From the NCBI GenBank assembly GCA_021324015.1, contig JAJPJX010000063.1:62001-126000 (forward strand): a DNA stretch of 64,000 nucleotides, in the 5' to 3' direction. The stretch comes from Solibacteraceae bacterium. Lineage in GTDB: Bacteria > Acidobacteriota > Terriglobia > Bryobacterales > Bryobacteraceae. A program made the position numbers and the translations under genes. The notes beneath the pieces are model-generated. The model searched no databases. It worked only from the letters and a program-made list of their open reading frames with translations, and was not told where the DNA came from. Shown here in pieces: positions 51,741 through 60,331 of this stretch; position 1 is the first letter of the stretch, and each line of letters opens with the position of its first letter.

Positions 51741-52016
51741 TTACGTCCGGAAGGAAAATCGATGCGCCAGTCCCGTCAGCTTGAGCACCTTGTAAACCCC
51801 GACGTTGACGCCGCGCAACTCGACTTTAGAGCCATTCTGATCGGCCCTCCCGGCGAGTTGCTCCATCGCTCCGAGGGCACGCGTATCGATGCGTAGCACG
51901 CCGGAGAAATCCAGGACCACTGCTCCTTCGGCGCCGTCGAGGTGTCCAATGACGTCCTGCAACGCGGGAACCGCGCCCGCTTCGTCACTTTTGAGCCAGA
52001 CTGTATTCATCGACAT
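51741..52016 (-). CDS. STAS-domain protein (anti-sigma factor antagonist-like)
   Basis: 91 residues from the ATG at 52014-52016; another ATG at 52010 is possible. AAGGA lies about 11 bases upstream. STAS features: AEGAVVLDFSGVLRIDTRAL, where the phosphorylatable Ser of SpoIIAA-type proteins is replaced (IDTRAL), then GSKVELRGVNVGVYKVLKLTGL. It starts inside the last ~32 bases of adhE, so it is translationally coupled to it, an odd partner. May relay partner-switching signals. Its own partner kinase is not seen nearby. Confidence 0.75.
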   Translation of the reverse strand: MSMNTVWLKSDEAGAVPALQDVIGHLDGAEGAVVLDFSGVLRIDTRALGAMEQLAGRADQNGSKVELRGVNVGVYKVLKLTGLAHRFSFRT

Positions 52017-54672
52017 ATGCCAGGCCATCCTTGGCTGCCGGTTGCTGAGAGGGAGCCGCGCCGTTCGCCTGGCGCCGCCCCGCATACGCTTTCCACAACA
52101 GATCGACCAGTTCGCTCATCAACGGCATACGCGGGTTGGTCGGCCGCCAGGAAGGATCGTCGAAGGCGATCTCGGCCAGTTCCGGAACCGCCCGCTCGAA
52201 TTCCTCCTTCGAAATCCCCAGGCCGGCGATCGAACGGGGTATTGCCAACCGGTCGAGCAACTCTTCGATGGCGGCCACCAGGCGATCCACCTTTTCCGCA
52301 ATCGTGTCGCCGCCCAGGCGGAGCAGGTCTGCTACCATGGCGTATTTCTTGTGCGCCACGTACGCCCGCTGGTGCGGCGAAGGCATGAACTTGCTGGGCA
52401 CGGAGGCGTTATACGCAATGACGTGCGGCAGCATGAGCGCATTGGCGCGGCCGTGGGCCACACCGAAGCGCGCGCCGAGGGCGTGAGCCAGGGCGTGATT
52501 CACCCCCACCGACGCGTTGGAAAAGGCCAGCGCCGCAATACACGCGGCGTTGTGCATCATGCTCCGAGCTTCCTCATTGTCGGGATGTTCATAGGCAATC
52601 GGCAGGAACTTGAACACCATGCGGATGGCCTGCATGGCATGCGAGTCGGTGTAGGGCGAGGCGTAAACCGAGACTCCGGCCTCCAGGGCATGCGTCAGGC
52701 AGTCAATGCCGGTGTCGGCGGTGAGGCCTTTTGGCATCGACATGACAAATTGCGGATCGACGATCGCCACATCCGGGCTGAGGGAGTAATCGGCGAGAGT
52801 GATCTTGCGCCCGCGGTCTTTGTCGATCAGGACGGCAAAGGGAGTGACTTCACTGCCTGTCCCGCTGGTGGTGGAGATGGCAATCAGGCGGGCCCGGTTG
52901 CTTTTCTCCGCCGGGTACTCGGCGATGCGCTTGCGGATATCCAGGAACGGGGCGCCCAGTTCGTCGATGTCGGCCTCCGGCGCCTCATATTTGAGGCGCA
53001 TGATCTTCGCCGCATCGATCACCGACCCGCCGCCCAGCGCGACGATCTGGTCTGCTTTGTAGAAACGGAGCGCCTCCAGCCCCTGCATGACCACCTTCAG
53101 TTCGGGCTCCGCGTCCGGAATGACCAAAACGTGGATATGCGTGAGCGGCGGAATGTGCCTCCGCGCGATGTCCACGTGCCCGATCTGCTCCAGCACCGGG
53201 CTGGTCACGATAATGGTGCAGCGGGACGGGAACTGGCCAAGATTCTCCACCGCGTTCCGGTTGAAGTAGATCTGGTTAGGAATGCGGAACCACGTGTGCA
53301 TTTGCGTCCTCCGGGCCACCCTTTTGATATTGAGGTAGTGATAGACATTCACGTTGTCGGTGGTGCTGTTGCCGCCGCCGGTTCCGCATCCGAAGGAAAA
53401 CGTGGGCACCATGTCGTTGTAGACGCCGCCGATCGCGCCGACGGACCCCGGAGAATTCACAATAATCCGCCCGGCGTTGATCACTTCACTGAATTTCCGG
53501 ATCACCTCGTCATCGCGCGAGAAGACCACGGCGGTATGTCCGATCCCGCCGGCATGGTTCACGTCGATGCACATCTTGAGCGCCTCATCGACGGATCGCG
53601 CGCGGTAGACCGCCAGCACCGGAAACAGTTTCTCTACCGAGAGGGGGTGTTCGCGGCCCACACCGTGAATCGGCGCGATCAGAAGCCGGGTGCTTGCCTT
53701 GACCGGCAGGCCGATCGCGCCGGCGATGGTCGTGGCCTTCTGGCCGATGGCCATCGGCCGCGCGAATCCCGTTTCGGGATCGATCACCGTCCGGCCCAGC
53801 AGTTCCGCCTCTTTCTCGTTGCAGATGTGCGCGTCGAGGTCCGCAAACTTCCGCAGGACAAGGTCATAGACCTCATCATCGATCACCACGGTCTGCTCGG
53901 AGGCGCAGATGGTTCCGTTATCGAAAGTCTTGGACGTCAGGATGTCCACGACAGCCATGTCCAGATCCGCCGTCTTTTCGAGATAGACCGGCGTATTGCC
54001 TGGCCCCACGCCCAACGCCGGCTTGCCGGAGCTATAGGCCGCTTTGACCACACCGGGCCCGCCCGTGGCGTCAATCAGCCCGATGTGCTTGTGGCGCATC
54101 AAGTACGCATTGTCCGGCAGGGTGGGCGATTCCAGGCACGTGAAGACACCCTCCGGCGCGCCGTGCTTCACGGCCGCTTCATACATGATGCGGACGGCCT
54201 CGGCGCAACAACGAAAGGCTCGCGGATGCGGGCTGAAAATGACCGCATTGCGTGTCTTGATGGCCATGATGCACTTGAAGAGAACGGTCGCTGTGGGGTT
54301 CGTAATCGGGGTGAGCGAGAAGAGAACTCCGATCGGTTCGGCGACCTCGGCCAGGTTGCGATCCGGGAACTCCCGAATCTGGCCGACCGTGCGCTTGTCT
54401 TTGACGTAGTTATAGACAAACTCCGTGGCCACCATGTTCTTGATGGCCTTGTCTTCCATCACCCCGAGCTTGGTCTCCTCAAACGCCAGACGAGCCAGGT
54501 AGCGCGCCTGCTCCATCCCCGCCACGACCATCGGCTTCACAATCCGATCCACGTCCTCTTGCGTGTACTGGCTGAAGACGGCGGCGGCGGCTCTGGCCCG
54601 ACTGACCAGCCCTTCCAGGTATGCAACGCGATCTTCACTGAGTTCAGCGAGGCTGGGCACCCTCTCTGTCAT
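51985..54672 (-). CDS. adhE: Bifunctional acetaldehyde-CoA / alcohol dehydrogenase
   Basis: 895 residues from the ATG at 54670-54672 (MTERVPSLAELSEDRVAYLE). The aldehyde dehydrogenase half (~1-440) has the nucleotide loop VGPGNTPVYLEKTADLD and the catalytic Cys in NGTICASEQTVV (~250). The iron-dependent alcohol dehydrogenase half (~460-895) has GGGSVIDAAKIMRL, STTSGTGSEVTPFAV and metal ligands in DTGIDCLTHALEAG, VNHALAHALGARF and HGRANALMLPHV. It interconverts acetyl-CoA, acetaldehyde and ethanol, mainly under fermentative conditions. It overlaps the downstream STAS gene. It is the only acyl-CoA-forming aldehyde dehydrogenase in the window. Confidence 0.96.
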   Translation of the reverse strand: MTERVPSLAELSEDRVAYLEGLVSRARAAAAVFSQYTQEDVDRIVKPMVVAGMEQARYLARLAFEETKLGVMEDKAIKNMVATEFVYNYVKDKRTVGQIREFPDRNLAEVAEPIGVLFSLTPITNPTATVLFKCIMAIKTRNAVIFSPHPRAFRCCAEAVRIMYEAAVKHGAPEGVFTCLESPTLPDNAYLMRHKHIGLIDATGGPGVVKAAYSSGKPALGVGPGNTPVYLEKTADLDMAVVDILTSKTFDNGTICASEQTVVIDDEVYDLVLRKFADLDAHICNEKEAELLGRTVIDPETGFARPMAIGQKATTIAGAIGLPVKASTRLLIAPIHGVGREHPLSVEKLFPVLAVYRARSVDEALKMCIDVNHAGGIGHTAVVFSRDDEVIRKFSEVINAGRIIVNSPGSVGAIGGVYNDMVPTFSFGCGTGGGNSTTDNVNVYHYLNIKRVARRTQMHTWFRIPNQIYFNRNAVENLGQFPSRCTIIVTSPVLEQIGHVDIARRHIPPLTHIHVLVIPDAEPELKVVMQGLEALRFYKADQIVALGGGSVIDAAKIMRLKYEAPEADIDELGAPFLDIRKRIAEYPAEKSNRARLIAISTTSGTGSEVTPFAVLIDKDRGRKITLADYSLSPDVAIVDPQFVMSMPKGLTADTGIDCLTHALEAGVSVYASPYTDSHAMQAIRMVFKFLPIAYEHPDNEEARSMMHNAACIAALAFSNASVGVNHALAHALGARFGVAHGRANALMLPHVIAYNASVPSKFMPSPHQRAYVAHKKYAMVADLLRLGGDTIAEKVDRLVAAIEELLDRLAIPRSIAGLGISKEEFERAVPELAEIAFDDPSWRPTNPRMPLMSELVDLLWKAYAGRRQANGAAPSQQPAAKDGLAYVDEYSLAQK

Positions 54673-54790
54673 GCGATTCGTCCTCCCTGGCCGTGCTACA
54701 GGGCAACAAGATCTGTTTACCTGATAATTATACTCCGAAGCAGCTCCTGGGCAGATCAACACTTGGCATCGCGGATCCGAACGAGGGTGG

Positions 54791-54796
54791 TATAGT
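54791..54796 (+). promoter_or_regulatory. Candidate -10 box of the PIG-L module
   Basis: TATAGT lies 15 bases before the ATG at 54812 in the 139-base gap between the divergent adhE and PIG-L genes. No clear -35 at the right spacing; a GGGGAAA follows as a weak ribosome site. Confidence 0.35.
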
Positions 54797-54811
54797 ACGG
54801 GGAAACAAGCT

Positions 54812-55861
54812 ATGGAACGACGAAAATTCCTCGGCCGGTCGGCGGCGGGAGGGATGGCGGTGGGCTTGGGCGCCGCTCTTAAGCCTTCACGCGGGGCTTC
54901 CGGGCTGCCGGGGAAATTCACTCCCGCGGCGCATGCGATCCCTCACTCGAAGTACAGCCCTTTCACCACGCCCGATTACTACACGTTTGCCGATGACCTG
55001 GTGATCGAACGGAATGTCCCCGGCAAGCCGCATCAGGGCAAGGTCCTTGCCGCTGTCCAGGCCCACTCAGACGATATCCCGCTTTTCGCCGCCGGTACGG
55101 TGGCCAAACTGATCGACGAGGGGTACACGGGCTACCTCATCCGGCTCTCTAATGATGAAGCCGCGGGTAGAACACTGGGCTATGGCGTGGTTCAGAACGA
55201 AGCCGACATCCAGGAAGCGGCCAGGGCCATGGGCTGTAAAAGGGCCTATTCCTTTTACTACCGGAACCACCGCATGGACGACAACGCGGTGATCGAAATC
55301 CGGGCGCGGCTCATCTTCCTGTTCCGGCTGCTGCAAGTGAATACCATCTTCGCCATGGATCCGTACGACCACTACGATGAAAATCCGGATCACATTGTGG
55401 CTGGCAAAGCGGTGGAGGGCGCCTGTTGGATGGCGGGAGGAGGCAAGGACTATCCGGAGCATTACAAGGCCGGACTCAAGCCGGCGCATATCCGCGAGAA
55501 GTACTACCACGCGCGATCTCCCCAGGGACACAATCTGGTGAATCGTGTCGTGGACATCAGTTCGTACATCGATCACAAAGTGCGGACCAACGTGGCCAAC
55601 AAAGGGAAAGGGCCTGCCGGGACGGCGGGGGTGCGGCTCCGCAGGCAACTGGCACGGCAGGGCAAGAAACTGGCCCTGCTGGGGGAGGATGACGAGACCG
55701 CCAACCTGGCGTACGTGAAGTTCTTCCTGATGGACGATTTTCACCTCCTCGGCCAGCAGTTCGGCCTCGAGTACGCCGAAGCATTCCGCTATATCGGCCC
55801 GGAACCGAGCTACGCGGGGAATATCATGAAGTACGCCAGCGAGCATGCCGTTCCGCTCTGA
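54812..55861 (+). CDS. PIG-L family deacetylase A1, Tat-exported
   Basis: 349 residues. Twin-arginine signal MERRKFLGRSAAGGMAVGLG. The LmbE/PIG-L zinc motif is intact: QAHSDDIPL with His 85, Asp 87 and Asp 88; the later metal His is in DENPDHIVAG (~190). PIG-L enzymes remove acetyl groups from GlcNAc-containing molecules. It starts the plus-strand arm of the mirrored module. It is very similar to A2 over almost the whole mature length. The C-terminal YAEAFRYIGPEP motif is shared by A1 and A2 and has a counterpart in B1/B2 (AERFYYVDRRP). Confidence 0.88.
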   Translation: MERRKFLGRSAAGGMAVGLGAALKPSRGASGLPGKFTPAAHAIPHSKYSPFTTPDYYTFADDLVIERNVPGKPHQGKVLAAVQAHSDDIPLFAAGTVAKLIDEGYTGYLIRLSNDEAAGRTLGYGVVQNEADIQEAARAMGCKRAYSFYYRNHRMDDNAVIEIRARLIFLFRLLQVNTIFAMDPYDHYDENPDHIVAGKAVEGACWMAGGGKDYPEHYKAGLKPAHIREKYYHARSPQGHNLVNRVVDISSYIDHKVRTNVANKGKGPAGTAGVRLRRQLARQGKKLALLGEDDETANLAYVKFFLMDDFHLLGQQFGLEYAEAFRYIGPEPSYAGNIMKYASEHAVPL

Positions 55862-55871
55862 GGACTGAACA

Positions 55872-56789
55872 ATGAACTCAGGCGGAGTCCCCTATCTGAA
55901 CCAGGCGGTAGCCGGCACCGGCAACGCTGAGATCGTCCTCGAAACGGACCACCCCGGTCAGCCGCATCAAGGCAAGGTTTTCGTAGCCATCCATGCCCAT
56001 CTGCACGAGTTGCCCTATTACGCGGGCGGCCTCTGCGCCAAGCTGATTCGCGAGGGCTATACAGGCTATCTGGTGCGGACAACCAACGACGAGAAATATG
56101 GCGGCCACACCATCGCCCAGAACATCTTGAGCAACGAACAGGAGCACCTCAAGATGGCCGCGGCAATGGGCTTCAAAGACGTGGCCGACTTGTACTACCG
56201 GGCCCATCGCATGAACGAGATTTCACCCACGGAGATCCGCGGCCGGCTCACCCTGCTCCTGCGCATGTTCAAGGCCGACACGGTGATCTCGTTTCACCCG
56301 TGGGGATACGGCGAAGAGGATACCGACCGCCAGGTAACCGGCCGCGCCGTGGACGATGCCTGCGTGTTGGCTGCTAGCGAGAGCGATTTCCAGGAACACC
56401 TGGAAGCCGGTTTCCGGCCTCAGTCCGTGACCGAACGATATTACTTCCACACTCGCTCTGGCCAGCCGTTCAACCGGCTCGTCGACATCGGCTCCTACGT
56501 GGAAGCGAAGATCGATGCGATGGTCGAGTGCCGGTCTCAAGGCGGCGGTGCGCTCGGCTCCGAACTGCGCGCGCGGCTCGCGCGGCAGGGGAAGCGCCTG
56601 CCCCTGCTCGGCAACGACGACCGCACGGCCAACCGGGAGTACGTCCGCCAGTTTCTCCTCGACGACTTCCGGGATTACGGCAGACCGCACAAATTCTCAT
56701 ACGCCGAGCGGTTTTACTATGTGGATCGCCGCCCGCCGGCGAAAACCAAGGTGGACGAGTACGTCGAAAAAAACGCCGTGGGCATCTGA
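55872..56789 (+). CDS. PIG-L family protein B1, catalytic residues altered (pseudo-deacetylase)
   Basis: 305 residues, no signal peptide (MNSGGVPYLNQAVAG). Clearly PIG-L by alignment with B2 (GKVFVAIHAHLHELPYYAGG), but the Ala-His-x-Asp-Asp motif reads Ala42-His43-Leu-His45-Glu46. The general-base Asp is now His and the metal Asp is Glu. The second metal motif, PDHWVTG in B2, is TDRQVTG here (Arg 153). The rest of the fold looks kept and the frame is open, so it is under selection for something other than ordinary deacetylation, perhaps as a partner of A1. It starts 10 bases after A1. Confidence 0.85.
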   Translation: MNSGGVPYLNQAVAGTGNAEIVLETDHPGQPHQGKVFVAIHAHLHELPYYAGGLCAKLIREGYTGYLVRTTNDEKYGGHTIAQNILSNEQEHLKMAAAMGFKDVADLYYRAHRMNEISPTEIRGRLTLLLRMFKADTVISFHPWGYGEEDTDRQVTGRAVDDACVLAASESDFQEHLEAGFRPQSVTERYYFHTRSGQPFNRLVDIGSYVEAKIDAMVECRSQGGGALGSELRARLARQGKRLPLLGNDDRTANREYVRQFLLDDFRDYGRPHKFSYAERFYYVDRRPPAKTKVDEYVEKNAVGI

Positions 56790-56810
56790 GGTCCGGAAGG
56801 GGCGAAAACG

Positions 56811-58070
56811 ATGCATCCGCAACCATTCACGCGGAGGACATTCCTGAAACAGGCGGCGATCGCCGCCGGTATGCTGCCGAGCCTGCGGGCGGCCATCGAT
56901 AACACAGAGCCGATGAAAATTACCCGCATCGATGCGGTAACGTTTCGTAAGGATATCCACATCGGCGGCGGCTCGGGAGGCTCCGACGAAGCCGAGTTCT
57001 GGTGGGTGCGCCTCCATACCGACAAGGGTATTGTGGGGACGGGCGAGACCTATCCCTTCTCCAACGGGGAGATCGGGGCCCTGAAGGACCATGCGCACAG
57101 CCTTCTCGGCCACGACCCGCGGGACATCGATGGTATCTGGCGCAACCTGTACTTTCAAGGAGTCATGCGGACTGCGGGCGGCGCGGAGATGCGGTTGCTG
57201 AGCGCCGTGAACATGGCCCAACTGGACATTCTCGGCCAGGCTTGCGGGCTGCCCCTCTACCGGCTCCTGGGCGGAAAAACCCGGTCCAGGGTTCGCGTGT
57301 ACAACACGACCACGGACTACTGGGCGATCAACGAGATGAAGATGGGCCGCGATACGATGAAGATCGTCCAGTTCCTGCTCGATCGCGGCACCACCGCGAT
57401 GAAGATCTATCCCTTCAGCGCCCCGGACAATTACATTTCCAGCCAGGCCCTGGAGCGCGGGCTGGGATGGATTCGCGAGATCCGTGATAAGGTGGGCAGC
57501 CAAATGGACATCGCCGTGGACTGCTGGAGCCGCTTCGATTTCACCAGCGCCCTGCGCATCGCCAAGGCACTGGAACCGTACAACATCATGTACCTCGAGG
57601 ACGCCATGATCTCGAGCAACGCCGAGACCTACGCTCACCTCGCCCGCGAAACAAGCGTGCCCATCTGTGTCAGCGAAACCCTGGCCACGCGCTATGGGTA
57701 CCGGCCGTTCCTGGAGGCGAAGGCCTGCTCGGTCGTGATGTACGATGTGACCTGGTGCGGCGGGGTGTCCGAAGCCAAGAAGATCGCGGATCTAGCGGAC
57801 ACCTACATGATTCCCACCTCACCCCATACCTGCGGGGGGCCGCTGCTGTATACCTGCGCGGCGCATCTCTCCACCGCCGTCCCGAATTTCCTCATCATGG
57901 AGAGCAACTACTGGAAGTACGCCCATCAGTTCCCCTACTTTGTGAACCACGCGCCGGTGCCCAAAGACGGCCACGTCACCGCGCCGGAAGCGCCGGGAGT
58001 GGGGGCCGGGATCAAGCCGGAGCTGTTCACCAACGGCGACGCGCTGGTGGAGACCGTCGCCAAAATCTGA
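56811..58070 (+). CDS. Enolase-superfamily enzyme E1 (mandelate racemase/muconate lactonizing type), Tat signal
   Basis: 419 residues with twin-arginine signal FTRRTFLKQAAIAAG. Capping domain ~35-150. The barrel carries the three Mg2+ ligands: Asp in DIAVDCWSRFDF, Glu in YLEDAMI and Glu in ICVSETLATRYG. A likely base His follows in TSPHTCGGPLL. The second-strand Lys region reads AMKIYPF. Members dehydrate sugar acids or racemise alpha-acidic compounds. Exported forms are unusual, since relatives are cytoplasmic. It starts 21 bases after B1 and meets E2 convergently, 33 bases apart. Confidence 0.87.
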   Translation: MHPQPFTRRTFLKQAAIAAGMLPSLRAAIDNTEPMKITRIDAVTFRKDIHIGGGSGGSDEAEFWWVRLHTDKGIVGTGETYPFSNGEIGALKDHAHSLLGHDPRDIDGIWRNLYFQGVMRTAGGAEMRLLSAVNMAQLDILGQACGLPLYRLLGGKTRSRVRVYNTTTDYWAINEMKMGRDTMKIVQFLLDRGTTAMKIYPFSAPDNYISSQALERGLGWIREIRDKVGSQMDIAVDCWSRFDFTSALRIAKALEPYNIMYLEDAMISSNAETYAHLARETSVPICVSETLATRYGYRPFLEAKACSVVMYDVTWCGGVSEAKKIADLADTYMIPTSPHTCGGPLLYTCAAHLSTAVPNFLIMESNYWKYAHQFPYFVNHAPVPKDGHVTAPEAPGVGAGIKPELFTNGDALVETVAKI

Positions 58071-58103
58071 TCGATCTTCTCCGGGGCAGGGGCGCCGAAT
58101 CCA

Positions 58104-59381
58104 TCACAGTTCCGCCACTGTCTCGGTCACGGCGTCGCCATTGCGGAAGGCCTCCTCCCGGACTTCGATTCCCAGGCCAGGCGTCTCCGGCGCGGTCACG
58201 TAGCCGTTGACCGGCGCCGGCACGTTCCGGAGGAAATGCGGATACACATCGTTGTACAGGTGGTACACGCTTTCCATGATGAAGAAGTTAGTCAGCGAGG
58301 TGGCCGTATGGATCGAGGCATACCACAGCAGCGGTCCGCCGCCCGTGTGCGGCGCCGTGGGGATCTTGTAGGTGTCCGCCATATCGGAGATCTTTTTCGC
58401 TTCGGAAATGCCGCCGCACCAGGTGACGTCGTACATCACTACGTCCACCGCCCGCGCCTCGAACATCTCCCGGAACCGGAACCGCGTGGCCAGCCTCTCG
58501 CTGATACAAATCGGGATGGAGGTCTCCCGCGCCAGCGACGCATAGGCCTCCAGGTTGTCGGGCAGCATCGCGTCTTCCAGGAACATGATCCCGTACGGCT
58601 CCAGCGAGTGCGCAATCTGCATCGAACAGGGCAGGTTCCACCGGCTGCTTAAGTCGAGCGCGATTTCGATCTCATCGCCGGCCGCTTTCCGAATCCGCTG
58701 CACCGGATCGAGCGATTGTTTCAGTTCCGCCTGGGTGATGAAGGTGCCGCCGTGCCTGGCCAGGGCGTTGACCGGCCCCCGATCGTAGGGGTAGATCTTG
58801 ATACCCTTGATGCCGCGGCCGAGCAGGAATTCGGCCAGCTTTTCCGGCGCGGTATGCTCCCGCATGCCGTTGATGGGCCAGCCGTTCATGGTGTTGTACA
58901 CCATCAGCTTTTCCTGCGACTTGCCTCCCAGGAGCTTGTAGACCGGTAGGCCGGACGCCTTACCCAGGAGGTCCCACTGCGCGATGTTGATGGCCGTGAG
59001 CATGCGCGTTTCCGCTCCGCCCCACGGCTGGTAAGAGATGTGGTAGAAAAGATCCTGCCAGAGGCGCTCGATCTTCGTCGCGTCTTTCCCCAGCAACAGG
59101 CCGGCCAGTTCCTTAAGCGCGCCGCGATGGGCCTCATAGCCGGGATAGGATTCACCGATGCCGATGATTCCCGTGTCCGTGTGCAACCGCACCCACATCC
59201 AGTTGGGCGCAATTCCCTGGATTTTCAGGTCCTGCCGGAAACGCACTCCTTCGATCTTCGTGATCTTCATGGGGCCGACAGCCGCCGCGGCCGCCTGCGC
59301 CTGCGGGGTCCAAGGCGCGATCCCGGCCCCGGCCAGCGAACCACCAGCCGTTGCCTTCAACAAATCTCTGCGCGTCATCAT
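58104..59381 (-). CDS. Enolase-superfamily enzyme E2, Tat signal
   Basis: 425 residues from the first of two adjacent ATGs. Twin-arginine signal MMTRRDLLKATAGGSLAG. Mg2+ ligands: Asp in IALDLSSRWNLP, Glu in FLEDAMLP and Glu in ICISERLATRFRF. The base His is in TAPHTGGGPLL. The Lys region is IKGIKIYPYDRG, with one more Lys than E1. It shares MYDVTWCGG-SEAKKI with E1. It is the last gene of the minus-strand arm and overlaps B2's stop by 4 bases. Substrate possibly a sugar acid released or unmasked by the PIG-L partners. Confidence 0.87.
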   Translation of the reverse strand: MMTRRDLLKATAGGSLAGAGIAPWTPQAQAAAAAVGPMKITKIEGVRFRQDLKIQGIAPNWMWVRLHTDTGIIGIGESYPGYEAHRGALKELAGLLLGKDATKIERLWQDLFYHISYQPWGGAETRMLTAINIAQWDLLGKASGLPVYKLLGGKSQEKLMVYNTMNGWPINGMREHTAPEKLAEFLLGRGIKGIKIYPYDRGPVNALARHGGTFITQAELKQSLDPVQRIRKAAGDEIEIALDLSSRWNLPCSMQIAHSLEPYGIMFLEDAMLPDNLEAYASLARETSIPICISERLATRFRFREMFEARAVDVVMYDVTWCGGISEAKKISDMADTYKIPTAPHTGGGPLLWYASIHTATSLTNFFIMESVYHLYNDVYPHFLRNVPAPVNGYVTAPETPGLGIEVREEAFRNGDAVTETVAEL

Positions 59382-60301
59382 AGGTTGACCGCGTTTTTCT
59401 CGATGTACTCGTCGGCCTTCGATTTCGCCGGCCGCCGGTCGATGTAGTAGAACCGCTCCGCAAACTCGAGGTTGTGCGGCTTCCCGTGCTCCCGGTCGTC
59501 TTCGAGAAGGAACTGGCGCACGTACGCCCGATCCGCGGCGCGGTCATCGTTCCCCAACAGTGGAAGCCGCTTTCCCTGCCTGGCGAGTTGCGCGCGAACG
59601 ATGGACCCGCGATTGCCGTCGCCCTGAGACTTGCACTCCACGATGGCGTCGATTTTCTTCTCGACGTGGGAACCGATGTCCACCACGCGGTTATATGGCT
59701 GCCCCTCCCGTGCGTAAAAGTAATATCGCTCGCCTACCGTGTGCGGTTGAATGCCCGCCTCCAGGTGCTCGTGGAAATCGTTCGGCATGCCGGCCATCCA
59801 GCAGGCTTCCTCCACGGCCCGCCCGGTCACCCAGTGGTCAGGGTTTTCCTCAGCGTGCCCCCATGGGTTGAACGAGAGAATCGTATCCACCTGGAGCATC
59901 CGGAAAATGAGAATCAGACGCCCGCGCAAGTCGATATAGGAAATGCCGTCCATGTCATGGTTCTGGTAGTAGAAGTCGAATACATCCTTGAACCCGAGTG
60001 CCGCGGCCATCCGGAAGTGGTCCTGTTCGTTGCTCAGAATATTCTCCGCCGTGCTCCGCCCGCCGCATCGCTCATCGTTGCTCGTGCGCAGGATATAGCC
60101 CGTGTAGCCCTCGCTCATCAGCTTGGCGCACAAGCCGGCGGCGTAATAGGGGATATCGTCCAGATGGGCGTGTACGGCTGCAAAGACCTTGCCGCGGTGC
60201 GGCATCCCCGGCTCGTCCTTGACCACGATTGGTTCGCCGCCATTCACCTGGGGCGCCGCGCCCGCCAAGCCGGGCATGGGGAACGATCTTCGATGCATCA
60301 T
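59378..60301 (-). CDS. PIG-L family deacetylase B2
   Basis: 307 residues from the ATG at 60299-60301, after GGGAG; the next codon is also ATG. A TTG further upstream is not needed. The N-terminus MMHRRSFPMPGLAGAAP is a weak or decayed export signal. The zinc motif is intact: VHAHLDDIPYY (His 46, Asp 48, Asp 49) and ENPDHWVTGRAV. The C-terminus AERFYYIDRRPAKSKADEY is shared with B1. Middle gene of the minus-strand arm; it overlaps E2 by 4 bases. Confidence 0.86.
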   Translation of the reverse strand: MMHRRSFPMPGLAGAAPQVNGGEPIVVKDEPGMPHRGKVFAAVHAHLDDIPYYAAGLCAKLMSEGYTGYILRTSNDERCGGRSTAENILSNEQDHFRMAAALGFKDVFDFYYQNHDMDGISYIDLRGRLILIFRMLQVDTILSFNPWGHAEENPDHWVTGRAVEEACWMAGMPNDFHEHLEAGIQPHTVGERYYFYAREGQPYNRVVDIGSHVEKKIDAIVECKSQGDGNRGSIVRAQLARQGKRLPLLGNDDRAADRAYVRQFLLEDDREHGKPHNLEFAERFYYIDRRPAKSKADEYIEKNAVNL

Positions 60302-60331
60302 CCGTCTCCCGATTGCTCTCCTCAACGTTGG

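Noticed and set aside
51889-54795. Very long open frame (968 codons) on the plus strand opposite adhE
   Set aside because: It is the complement of a well-conserved adhE. Its protein is rich in Arg/His/Gly with no recognisable domain. High GC content keeps antisense frames open.
54673-54921. N-terminal extension of adhE
   Set aside because: It overlaps the divergent PIG-L gene and lacks homology; the ATG at 54672 gives the normal AdhE length.
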